From positions 1 to 6,153 of the forward strand of contig JAGAUM010000009.1 in assembly GCA_017620795.1 (NCBI GenBank): a stretch of DNA of 6,153 nucleotides, given 5' to 3'. Of this stretch, positions 1 to 6,152 are shown one piece after another. The notes below the pieces were generated by a model. It was given only the letters and a program-made list of their open reading frames with translations. It was not told the origin of the DNA and did no database searches. Position 1 is the first letter of the stretch, and the number at the start of each line of letters is the position of its first letter. The position numbers were made by a program, and so were the translations under genes. Origin of the DNA: Clostridia bacterium (GTDB lineage Bacteria; Bacillota; Clostridia; RGIG8785).

Positions 1-7
1 AAAATGT

Positions 8-36
8 TTGCTTTTCGCAGGCGGTCATGGTATAAT
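8..36 (+). promoter_or_regulatory. Extended -10 (sigma-A-like) promoter of the ruvCAB operon
   Basis: A perfect TATAAT lies at 31-36, preceded by TG at 28-29, which gives the extended -10 form TGnTATAAT. A weak -35 candidate, TTGCTT (8-13), sits exactly 17 nt upstream and matches TTGACA at three of six positions. A weak -35 is typical when an extended -10 is present. Transcription would start near position 43, leaving an untranslated leader of about 32 nt before the ruvC ATG at 75. No LexA/DinR box (GAAC-N4-GTTC type) is visible in the 41 nt available upstream, but the window starts too close to rule one out. Confidence 0.75.
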
Positions 37-59
37 ATATTTTGCAGAATTATGGGGAA

Positions 60-66
60 AAGGAGG
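60..66 (+). promoter_or_regulatory. Ribosome binding site that fixes the ruvC start
   Basis: AAGGAGG is a near-perfect anti-16S match, 8 nt before the ATG at 75. The reading frame is open further upstream to a TTG at 42, but that codon has no ribosome binding site and lies at the predicted transcription start. The ATG at 75 is therefore the real start. Confidence 0.85.
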
Positions 67-74
67 GCGCATTC

Positions 75-572
75 ATGCTGATTTTAGGAATCGACCCAGG
101 CATTGCCATTGTGGGCTACGGCTTGGTTCGGTATGAGAATAATCGCTTCACGCCCGTAGACTATGGCGCGATTGAGACCAAGTCCACCACCCCTACAGTT
201 GATCGGCTGATTCAGGTCCATGAAGGACTTTATGAACTGGTGGAAAAATACCACCCCGATGTGGCGGCGATTGAAGAGCTGTTCTTTCAGCACAACCAGA
301 CCACCATCATCAATGTGGCACAGGCGCGAGGGGCGCTTTTGATGGCACTGGCACGCCACCGCATCCCGATTTTTGAGTATACCCCCATGCAGGTAAAGCA
401 GGCGGTCACCGGCTACGGCCGTGCCGAAAAAGCCCAGATTCAGACCATGATGCGGATGCTTTTGGGGTTGCCTGCCGTGCCCAAGCCTGACGATGTGGCG
501 GACGCTTTGGCGATTGCCATCTGTCACGCACACAGCCATAAAAATATCCAGTCTTTCCGAAAGGGGATTTAG
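75..572 (+). CDS. ruvC: Crossover junction endodeoxyribonuclease RuvC
   Basis: RuvC is the Mg2+-dependent resolvase that makes paired nicks in Holliday junctions during recombinational repair, acting as a dimer with RuvA and RuvB in the cytosol. The protein has 165 residues, normal for the family. The RNase H-like fold starts at once with GIDPG, giving the first catalytic Asp at residue 7. The second acidic residue is in AAIEELFF (E67). The last pair is in DDVADALAIAICH (D140 and D143), matching the E. coli D7/E66/D138/D141 set. The segment TGYGRAEKAQ (112-121) is also typical. It is the first gene of the operon and is followed 3 nt later by ruvA. A start at the upstream TTG (42) would add an uncharacteristic 11-residue extension ahead of the conserved MLILGIDPG start and is rejected. 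Identification is essentially certain; activity is inferred from the intact residues. Confidence 0.97.
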   Translation: MLILGIDPGIAIVGYGLVRYENNRFTPVDYGAIETKSTTPTVDRLIQVHEGLYELVEKYHPDVAAIEELFFQHNQTTIINVAQARGALLMALARHRIPIFEYTPMQVKQAVTGYGRAEKAQIQTMMRMLLGLPAVPKPDDVADALAIAICHAHSHKNIQSFRKGI

Positions 573-575
573 CCT

Positions 576-1154
576 ATGTTTGCAACCTTAAACGGCAGAG
601 TCGACGAAGCGGAGGAGCACGCACTGGTCCTGGAAGTGGGGGGCATTGGCTTTCGGGTACATACCACCGACCGTACCGCGCGTACCCAGACTGTGGGCGA
701 CAATATAAAGCTCTATATCCACGAAAGCATCCGTGAGGACGCTTTTGACCTCTATGGCTTTGTCACCAAGGAAGAAAAAAATGTCTTTTTACAACTCATC
801 AGCGTATCGGGTGTAGGCCCCAAAGCCGCACTGGCGATTCTATCCACCCTGCGCCCTGCCGAGCTTTCGGCGGCGGTGGCAAGTTCGGATGCTAAGCGGA
901 TTGCAACTGCTCCTGGGGTAGGCCCCAAGCTGGCTCAGCGGATTGCTCTGGAGCTGAAGGATAAGCTGGCACCTGCCACGGCAGAGGCGATTGGAGAAAC
1001 GCCCTTAACCGCTTTGGGGAACGAAGCCTTGGCGGCATTGATGGCGCTGGGCTTTTCCGCCGCCGAAGCACGAGACGCACTGGCGGCAGCCGACCCGTCC
1101 GCACCTACGGGCGAACAGGTTCGCCAAGCCTTGGTGCAGTTGAATAAACGATAG
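576..1154 (+). CDS. ruvA: Holliday junction branch-migration protein RuvA
   Basis: RuvA is the tetrameric DNA-binding subunit that holds a four-way junction in a square-planar form and loads RuvB. The protein has 192 residues, slightly shorter than the usual 200 or so. Domain I is an OB-fold (about 1-62), ending in IREDAFDLYGF. It carries E54 and D55, the counterparts of the acidic-pin residues (E55/D56 in E. coli) that separate strands at the junction centre. Domain II has two helix-hairpin-helix motifs, each with GVGPK (79-83 and 114-118). Domain III (about 146-192) is the small helical module that binds RuvB; an Ala/Pro-rich flexible linker (about 131-145) joins it. The gene begins 3 nt after the ruvC stop. 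Its ribosome binding site (AAGGGGA, 561-567) lies inside the end of ruvC, which suggests translational coupling. Confidence 0.97.
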   Translation: MFATLNGRVDEAEEHALVLEVGGIGFRVHTTDRTARTQTVGDNIKLYIHESIREDAFDLYGFVTKEEKNVFLQLISVSGVGPKAALAILSTLRPAELSAAVASSDAKRIATAPGVGPKLAQRIALELKDKLAPATAEAIGETPLTALGNEALAALMALGFSAAEARDALAAADPSAPTGEQVRQALVQLNKR

Positions 1155-1158
1155 GAGG
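1153..1158 (+). promoter_or_regulatory. ruvB ribosome binding site overlapping the ruvA stop
   Basis: AGGAGG is a perfect consensus, 8 nt before the ruvB ATG. Its first two bases are the last two of the ruvA TAG stop (1152-1154), so ribosomes ending ruvA sit directly on the ruvB start site. This suggests coupled synthesis of the two partner subunits. Confidence 0.85.
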
Positions 1159-1166
1159 AACCGCTC

Positions 1167-2174
1167 ATGGATGAACGTGTCACCTCGCCCGAGACCGCAG
1201 CAAACGACTTCGGCTTGGACCATGACCTGCGCCCCCATAGCTTGTCCGAGTATGTGGGTCAGGAAAATATCAAAGATAATCTGGCGGTCTTTATGGAAGC
1301 CGCCATGCAACGGAAAGAAGCCTTGGACCACGTGCTTCTTTACGGGCCTCCCGGACTGGGCAAGACCACTTTAGCTGGCATCATCGCCAACACCATGCAG
1401 GTGCAACTGCGTGTGACGTCGGGCCCTGCCATTGAAAAGCCGGGGGATTTAGCGGCGATTCTTTCGGGCTTGTCGGAGCATGATGTGCTCTTTATTGACG
1501 AAATCCATCGTCTGTCCCGAGCCGTGGAAGAGGTCTTGTATTCCGCTATGGAGGACTATGCCTTAGACATCGTTTTGGGTAAGGGTATGGGCGCACAGAC
1601 CCTGCGTGTCAACCTGCCCCACTTTACCTTAATCGGTGCCACTACTAAGGCAGGAATGGTCTCTGCTCCCTTAAGAAGCCGTTTCGGCATGGTCATGCGG
1701 TTGGAACTTTACACCCCCGAGGAGCTGGCGCAAATCGTCACCCGCTCGGCAGGGATTTTGGGTGTCGCCATTGACCGTGACGGGGCGCTGGAGATTGCCT
1801 CCCGTTCCCGTGGTACGCCCCGAATCGCCAACCGCTTCTTAAAGCGCGCAAGAGACTTCGCCCAGTTGCAAAACGAGGGCATGATTACCGCGGCAGTTGC
1901 CGACCATGCCTTAAAGATGCTGGATGTGGACGAGCTGGGCTTGGACCGCATCGACCGTCGGTTAATGACCGCTATTTTAACCAACTTCGGCGGTGGACCT
2001 GTTGGCTTGGATACCCTTGCCGCTTTTGTGGGTGAGGATAGCAACACCATCGAAGATGTGTATGAACCGTACTTATTACAGTTAGGATTTTTGAATCGTA
2101 CCCCCCGTGGACGAATGGCGACTGCCGAGGCGGCACGCTATTTCGGTATCGAGGGCGCACAGCTTTCATTTTAA
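1167..2174 (+). CDS. ruvB: Holliday junction branch-migration ATPase RuvB
   Basis: RuvB is the AAA+ motor that forms hexameric rings on the arms of the junction and pumps DNA through RuvA. The protein has 335 residues, the family norm. The N-terminal segment [12 protein letters not shown] (21-32) is the standard nucleotide-binding entry. Walker A is GPPGLGKT (60-67) and Walker B is LFIDEIH (108-114; D111, E112). Sensor 1 is in LIGATT (155-160). The arginine finger is R170 in APLRSRFG, and sensor 2 is R219 in [10 protein letters not shown]. The C-terminal winged helix contains [13 protein letters not shown] (307-319), the DNA-contacting hairpin. All key motifs are intact. Arginine codons are almost all CGN (AGA in only 2 of 25), a useful contrast with the minus-strand gene at the end of the window. 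The next gene starts 18 nt downstream with no terminator. Confidence 0.98.
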   Translation: MDERVTSPETAANDFGLDHDLRPHSLSEYVGQENIKDNLAVFMEAAMQRKEALDHVLLYGPPGLGKTTLAGIIANTMQVQLRVTSGPAIEKPGDLAAILSGLSEHDVLFIDEIHRLSRAVEEVLYSAMEDYALDIVLGKGMGAQTLRVNLPHFTLIGATTKAGMVSAPLRSRFGMVMRLELYTPEELAQIVTRSAGILGVAIDRDGALEIASRSRGTPRIANRFLKRARDFAQLQNEGMITAAVADHALKMLDVDELGLDRIDRRLMTAILTNFGGGPVGLDTLAAFVGEDSNTIEDVYEPYLLQLGFLNRTPRGRMATAEAARYFGIEGAQLSF

Positions 2175-2192
2175 CAACAAGAGAGGAAAACC

Positions 2193-3935
2193 ATGAAACG
2201 ACCCTTTGTTTTGCGTGTATTGGCGTTGGTCTTATGCCTGACCCTGTTTTCTTCGGTCAGCACCCAGGCGTCTTTTTATATCCTAAACGGTGTCCGCTTT
2301 GAAGAGCCTGACCAGACCGACATCAAGCTGTTGTTAGACGGCAAGGAAATCAAAACCGATGTACCGCCCGTTATCGTTGATAATCGGACGCTGGTTCCTG
2401 CACGCAAAATTTTTGAGACGATGGGTGCCAAGGTCGACTGGATTGCCAAGGAGCGTCGCGTGGTCATTTCAGGGGATGTGAAGGTGGAGCTGGTCATCGA
2501 CCAGAAAGAAGCCAGTGTAGACGGAGAGTCCCGCACCTTAGACGTACCCGCCACCCTGATTGATGACCGTACCATGGTGCCTGTCCGTTTTGTGTCCGAG
2601 TGCTTGGCGTGCGACGTCGACTGGGACCCCCAAACCCGTACTGTCAGCGTGAAAAAGCCTCAGGGGGATTTCACTCACACCTTAAAAAAGATTTCTTATG
2701 AATGGGAAGAATATGAGGGACGCTTGCGGATTGCCCTGTCCTTTGACCAGAAGAACGTGAACTTCTCGTCCTTTACCTTAAAAGAGCCCGACCGCTTGGT
2801 GCTGGACTTGGATAAGACCCTGCTTGGTACCACTGCTCCGTCACCTGTTGAGACCGAGTGTCCCATGGTGCCCAGCATCCGCTTTTCCCAGTTTTCCAAG
2901 AACCCCATGGCATCCCGCGTGGTGGTGGACTTGACCGAGCCTGCAGAGTCGGCAATTTCCAAGACTGCAGACGGAAAGACCTTGTATATCGACTTCCAGT
3001 ACCAAGGAGACCGCATCTACCTCTATGACGATCCGCCCACCATTGTTTGCGGCGGTGCGGAGGAGGATGACCTGGCCTTAGAGCAGGAGGGCGATATCGT
3101 CACCGTCACGGTCAATAAAATGACCTACGACGCAGAGACCTTGAATTTTGATAACGAATTTTGTAAGTCGGTAAAGGTCACTACCAAGAAGAACAAAAGC
3201 TATCTGACCATCCGTCTGACCGAAGGAACCAAGACCGCCTTATCAGGCAACCGTATCCTGTTCTGGCACGGGGATAGTGAACAGCTTTCCGACCTGACCT
3301 TAAAGGAAGAAGCCAAAGACCTTTTAGTGGTTATCGACCCAGGTCATGGCGGAGCGGAGACCGGCTCGGTCGGGTATGACGAGGACGGAGAAGAGTCTTT
3401 GTATGAAAAGAAGGTCAACCTGCAGATTGCTCTGCGTGCCAATACCCTGTTAAAAGACATTGGCGTGGATACCTATATGACCCGCATGACCGACACCGAC
3501 GTGTCCCTGTCCGAGCGTGCGGAGATTGCCAATAAAAAAGACGCTGCCTTGTTTGTCAGCATCCATAACAACTCCTTTACCTCTCCCGATGCCAAGGGAA
3601 GCGAAGTGCTTTACGGCTCGGAAGAAGTGCTAGAGGACTATGGCATCAGCGGCAAGCGTCTGGCAGAGCTGATTCAGGAAGAACTGGTCGAGCAGTTAGA
3701 GCGTCCCGACCGTGGGGTCAAGCATACCCCCGGTATGGCGGTTATCCGTTTGAGCAAGATGCCTGCGGTCATTTGTGAGGGTCTGTTCTTAAGCAACCCC
3801 GAAGAGCTCTTGATGCTTAAAGACCCCGAATATGTAGAAAAACAGGCGGTGGCGATTGCCCGAGGCATTGTCCGTGCCTTAAACGAAATGGTGGAATATG
3901 AACCGCCCGTTGAGAATGAGGAGGAAGAAGAATGA
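2193..3935 (+). CDS. Exported N-acetylmuramoyl-L-alanine amidase (Amidase_3) with copper-amine-oxidase-N-like and AMIN domains
   Basis: This is a peptidoglycan hydrolase expected to cut the amide bond between MurNAc and the L-Ala of the stem peptide, outside the membrane. A signal peptide covers about residues 1-26 (basic MKRPFVLR, hydrophobic core, probable cleavage after STQA). Residues 45-155 form a copper-amine-oxidase-N-like domain built from two similar halves. Residues about 166-268 look like an AMIN domain (EPDRLVLDLDKT, IRFSQF, SRVVVDL), a module that targets amidases to the wall or septum. Residues about 270-372 are beta-strand-like but not assignable by eye. The Amidase_3 catalytic domain (about 376-566) carries DPGHGG (H385), YEKKVNL (E405) and SIHNN (H458) as zinc ligands and ICEG (E529) as catalytic Glu. 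The tail ENEEEEE is acidic. The 'copper' name is a family label only; no metal role is implied. Septal, sporulation or recycling roles cannot be told apart. The ribosome binding site is GAGAGGA (2181-2187). Confidence 0.93.
   Translation: MKRPFVLRVLALVLCLTLFSSVSTQASFYILNGVRFEEPDQTDIKLLLDGKEIKTDVPPVIVDNRTLVPARKIFETMGAKVDWIAKERRVVISGDVKVELVIDQKEASVDGESRTLDVPATLIDDRTMVPVRFVSECLACDVDWDPQTRTVSVKKPQGDFTHTLKKISYEWEEYEGRLRIALSFDQKNVNFSSFTLKEPDRLVLDLDKTLLGTTAPSPVETECPMVPSIRFSQFSKNPMASRVVVDLTEPAESAISKTADGKTLYIDFQYQGDRIYLYDDPPTIVCGGAEEDDLALEQEGDIVTVTVNKMTYDAETLNFDNEFCKSVKVTTKKNKSYLTIRLTEGTKTALSGNRILFWHGDSEQLSDLTLKEEAKDLLVVIDPGHGGAETGSVGYDEDGEESLYEKKVNLQIALRANTLLKDIGVDTYMTRMTDTDVSLSERAEIANKKDAALFVSIHNNSFTSPDAKGSEVLYGSEEVLEDYGISGKRLAELIQEELVEQLERPDRGVKHTPGMAVIRLSKMPAVICEGLFLSNPEELLMLKDPEYVEKQAVAIARGIVRALNEMVEYEPPVENEEEEE
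2358..2657 (+). repeat. Tandem half-domain repeat inside the amidase (copper-amine-oxidase-N-like)
   Basis: Residues 56-94 (bases 2358-2474) and 117-155 (bases 2541-2657) of the amidase align without gaps over 39 residues, with 15 identities by hand count. Shared positions include DVP, D-x-RT-x-VP-x-R, E and VDW. They are separated by 22 residues. This is the known two-fold repeat of this domain family, widespread in cell-surface proteins of Clostridia and Paenibacillus relatives, and probably anchors the enzyme to the wall. It is diverged at DNA level, so it is an old duplication rather than a recombining repeat. Confidence 0.85.
3919..3924 (+). promoter_or_regulatory. nagA ribosome binding site inside the amidase C-terminus
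   Basis: AGGAGG is a perfect consensus, 7 nt before the nagA ATG at 3932. The purine-rich stretch that contains it is read by the amidase gene as its glutamate-rich tail, and the two genes overlap as ATGA (3932-3935). This fits stop-and-restart translational coupling. Confidence 0.85.
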
Positions 3936-5026
3936 GAACGGTTTTTAAAAACGCGACCGTATTGAACGAGCAGTTTGAGTGGGAATTGACCGACCTGATC
4001 TTTTCCGACCGTATTGAGCTTGTGGGCAAGACCGACGAGGACGGCATAGACTTAAAAGGTGCCAAGGTCATCCCCGGTCTGTACGATCAGCACACCCATG
4101 GCGGTGTCGGCGTGGATATGAACGATGGTAAAGGTTATGAAGCCTATCGGGATTATCTTTATGAAAATGGCATCACCCATTTCCTGCCCACCCTGGTTAC
4201 CGCTTCGAAGGAAGAGTACCTGCGTGTTATGGACTACTTAAAAGACCGTGCCGAGTTCGGGGTCAATCAGGAAGGGCCTTACATCACCCACGAAAAGGCA
4301 GGCGCCCATTCCCATGACCAGATTCGCACGGCTGATGCCAAAGAATTTACAGACATCTTTTCTGCGGCAGAGGGTAAGATTCGGTTGATGACCGTTGCGC
4401 CTCAGCCCGAAAACATCCCCTTTATCCGTGAAGCCACCAAACTGGGTGTTCGGGTCAGCTTGGGTCACACCACTGCCAATTATGACGAAACGATGGCAGG
4501 CATCGAAGCAGGGGGGAGCATCTTAACCCACACCTTCAACGCTATGCCTCCTTTGAACCATCGGGACCCCGGCCCCATTGGCGCGTCGGTGGATGCAGGC
4601 ATCTTCTGTGAAGTCATTTCCGATGGGGTGCATCTGCACCCGTCGGTGGTACGGATGCTTTATAAAATGCTGGGCAGTGACAAGATGGTCTTAATCAGCG
4701 ACTCTATGGCGGCAACAGGCTATGCCGACGGGGAATACCTCTTGGGCGAGCTTAAAATCACCGTCAAGGACAGTATCGCGCGGACTCAGGACGGAGCGCT
4801 GGCAGGCTCCACCACCAACCTCCGCAAGATGGTACAAAACGCCATCGCCTTTGGCATTCCCGAGACCGAAGCGATTAAGATGGCAACCCTGACCCCTGCC
4901 CGTGCATCGGGGCTGGATGCGGAAATCGGAAGCATTGCCGTTGGCAAGCGTGCCGACTTGGTGATTGTGGATGATGCATTAAACGTTCAGCAAGTTTATA
5001 TAAACGGCGAGGCGTGGAATCAATAA
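3932..5026 (+). CDS. nagA: N-acetylglucosamine-6-phosphate deacetylase NagA
   Basis: NagA hydrolyses GlcNAc-6-phosphate to glucosamine-6-phosphate and acetate in the cytosol, feeding amino sugar from the medium or from cell-wall turnover into glycolysis or new wall precursors. The protein has 364 residues, close to the usual 380. It is an amidohydrolase-superfamily TIM barrel. Metal-site residues seen are HTHGG (H54, H56), QEGPY (E114), LGHT (H179) and THTFNAM (H200), with the catalytic Asp in ISDSMAATG (D257). Substrate-side signatures are NHRDPG (R211) and DGVHLHP (H234). The HxH pair resembles the two-metal Bacillus type rather than the E. coli type, which has Gln and Asn there. The small beta domain is completed by GSIAVGKRADLVIVD (333-347). 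The start is fixed by the AGGAGG and the 4-nt overlap with the amidase. No nagB, transporter or GntR-type regulator lies in the window. Confidence 0.96.
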   Translation: MRTVFKNATVLNEQFEWELTDLIFSDRIELVGKTDEDGIDLKGAKVIPGLYDQHTHGGVGVDMNDGKGYEAYRDYLYENGITHFLPTLVTASKEEYLRVMDYLKDRAEFGVNQEGPYITHEKAGAHSHDQIRTADAKEFTDIFSAAEGKIRLMTVAPQPENIPFIREATKLGVRVSLGHTTANYDETMAGIEAGGSILTHTFNAMPPLNHRDPGPIGASVDAGIFCEVISDGVHLHPSVVRMLYKMLGSDKMVLISDSMAATGYADGEYLLGELKITVKDSIARTQDGALAGSTTNLRKMVQNAIAFGIPETEAIKMATLTPARASGLDAEIGSIAVGKRADLVIVDDALNVQQVYINGEAWNQ

Positions 5027-5078
5027 AAAAAGAGTACGGATTAAGGCTAGTGTTCCTGAGGACAGTTTTATGAAAACC

Positions 5079-5112
5079 AAAAATGCACTCAAATCAAATT
5101 GAGTGCATTTTT
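5079..5112. terminator. Bidirectional intrinsic terminator between convergent genes
   Basis: A 12-bp perfect inverted repeat, AAAAATGCACTC (5079-5090) and GAGTGCATTTTT (5101-5112), extends by two A-T pairs into the loop (5091-5100 and 5092-5099), leaving a 6-nt loop. A-rich sequence on the left and T-rich on the right give a U-tract on both strands, so it can end the nagA operon from the left and the oxidoreductase gene from the right. The oxidoreductase stop codon is at 5122-5124, only about 10 nt from the stem. The remaining intergenic sequence (5027-5078) shows no clear element beyond a tiny ribosome-binding-site-plus-ATG described in the findings. Confidence 0.88.
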
Positions 5113-5121
5113 GTTATACTA

Positions 5122-6105
5122 TTATTTAACTTGTAAAACTACCTTTCCGACATTCTGTCCTTTATAGAGAATATCGTGTGCTGCTTCTGCTTCTGTTATA
5201 GGCAAAACAGCGTGAATTGTAGGTTTAACCTCACCGCTTTCGATTTTTGGAAACACCTTTTCCACAAGCTCCGCGAGAATCTGTGCTTTCACTTCAGGAG
5301 TTCTTGAACGGAGAGTACTTCCGACAATACGTACATTCCTCACATAAATATTTTTAAGGTCAATTTCTGTTTTCTGTCCTGCAAGCGCTGCAATCATAAT
5401 CCATCTGGCTCCATGTGTTAAATAATGAATACATTTACCCATAATTTCACCACCGAGGCAGTCAATTGTAACATCAACAGATGTGCCGCTTGCAAGTTCT
5501 TCTTTTAAAACTTCGGATATATCTTCTTTTTTTGTAACAACAACTCTGTCCGCGTTCAGATGTTTAATTGATGCGGCAATTTCATCAGTTAAAACAGTTG
5601 TAATAACTCTTGCTCCAAAGGATTTTGCCATAGGAATTATAACACTCGCAAGACCTGATGCGCCCGCGTTCATCAAAAGTGTGTTACCAGGTTTAATATT
5701 ACCCTCTATAAAAAGATTAAGATAGGCTGTTGCAAATGCCTCAGGTATTGCCGCCGCTTCAATCATACTGCAATTTTTCGGAACGGGCATAAGCATATCA
5801 TATTTAACCGCAGCATATTCCGCATAACCACCACCGCCAAGTAGTGCACAAACCTTGTCACCGATTTTCCAGTTTGATTTTACCTTTGCTTCATCGCCCA
5901 TCCGTGTTATAACACCGGCAATTTCAAGCCCCATCCATTCAGGGCATCCTGGCGGAGGTGGATAATCTCCCTCTCTCTGCATTAAATCCGCACGGTTTAA
6001 AGCCGCCGCATGAATCTCAACCAAAACTTCTTCGGATTTTATCTGCGGGTCGGGAACGTTGTCCCAGCTTAAACTTCTGTCATCATTTACAAGTATTGCT
6101 TTCAT
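5122..6105 (-). CDS. NAD(P)H:quinone oxidoreductase, PIG3-type zinc-less medium-chain dehydrogenase
   Basis: This is a cytosolic NAD(P)H-dependent reductase of quinones or other activated double-bond substrates; the exact substrate is unknown. The protein has 327 residues, normal for the family. The N-terminal GroES-like domain carries AAALNRADLMQREGDYPPPP (33-52), highly diagnostic of the PIG3 (TP53I3-like) branch, then MGLEIAGVI (58-66). The Rossmann domain starts at LLMNAGASGLAS (143-154). The later segment VGSTLRSRTPEVKAQIL (261-277) and the ending NVGKVVLQVK (318-327) also match PIG3. The Cys/His ligands of zinc alcohol dehydrogenases are absent. The usual third Gly of the nucleotide motif (GASGVG) is Ala here. 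The gene is more AT-rich than the rest (about 42% GC by hand over 5161-5280) and uses AGA for 6 of 11 arginines, suggesting a different origin. Related crotonase-unrelated MDR reductases are less likely, given the PIG3 signatures. Confidence 0.92.
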   Translation of the reverse strand: MKAILVNDDRSLSWDNVPDPQIKSEEVLVEIHAAALNRADLMQREGDYPPPPGCPEWMGLEIAGVITRMGDEAKVKSNWKIGDKVCALLGGGGYAEYAAVKYDMLMPVPKNCSMIEAAAIPEAFATAYLNLFIEGNIKPGNTLLMNAGASGLASVIIPMAKSFGARVITTVLTDEIAASIKHLNADRVVVTKKEDISEVLKEELASGTSVDVTIDCLGGEIMGKCIHYLTHGARWIMIAALAGQKTEIDLKNIYVRNVRIVGSTLRSRTPEVKAQILAELVEKVFPKIESGEVKPTIHAVLPITEAEAAHDILYKGQNVGKVVLQVK

Positions 6106-6152
6106 TATGTTTCTCCTTTACTGCTTTTTTCTGCAACATCAATCTGAATGTT
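6105..6152 (-). CDS. Possible C-terminal end of an upstream minus-strand gene (partial)
   Basis: Reading leftward from the window edge, one minus-strand frame stays open for 15 codons and ends NIQIDVAEKSSKGET at a TAA (6107-6105). That stop overlaps the oxidoreductase ATG by one base (TAATG), and the oxidoreductase ribosome binding site falls inside it. This geometry is common for coupled genes, which is the only real support. A second frame is also open over these 48 nt, so the length alone proves nothing. The family cannot be recognised from 15 residues. Confidence 0.35.
   Translation of the reverse strand, partial: NIQIDVAEKSSKGET
6113..6119 (-). promoter_or_regulatory. Ribosome binding site of the quinone oxidoreductase
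   Basis: On the minus strand the sequence reads AAAGGAG, 7 nt before the ATG at 6105-6103, which supports this start. No convincing promoter is visible in the remaining 34 nt to the window edge, so the gene may be transcribed from further right. Confidence 0.8.

Noticed and set aside
1..41. End of an upstream coding region at the left edge
   Set aside because: Two plus-strand frames are open, but the stretch is occupied by a clear promoter and no stop-start arrangement or recognisable residues support a gene.
42..74. Upstream TTG start extending RuvC by 11 residues
   Set aside because: The TTG has no ribosome binding site, lies at the predicted transcription start, and the added residues precede the conserved MLILGIDPG start. 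The AAGGAGG before the ATG at 75 decides it.
84..539. Long minus-strand open frame opposite ruvC (151 codons)
   Set aside because: It is fully inside ruvC, has no ribosome binding site, and its translation resembles no known protein; it is an antisense shadow of GC-rich coding sequence. The same holds for the minus-strand frames opposite ruvA, ruvB, the amidase and nagA.
1171..1374. Second plus-strand frame starting just inside ruvB
   Set aside because: It overlaps the well-supported ruvB start and Walker A region in another frame, with no conserved features.
2193..2270. Lipoprotein signal on the amidase because of Cys15
   Set aside because: The residues before Cys15 (LVL) do not fit a lipobox, and the hydrophobic core continues past it to a type I cleavage site near Ala26.
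5115..5120. TATACT as a -10 promoter element after the terminator
   Set aside because: No -35 element at a suitable distance, and it would drive transcription antisense into the end of the oxidoreductase gene; it is probably chance in AT-rich sequence.
5483..5725. Plus-strand 80-codon frame inside the oxidoreductase
   Set aside because: It is antisense to a conserved Rossmann domain, with no ribosome binding site and no recognisable protein features.
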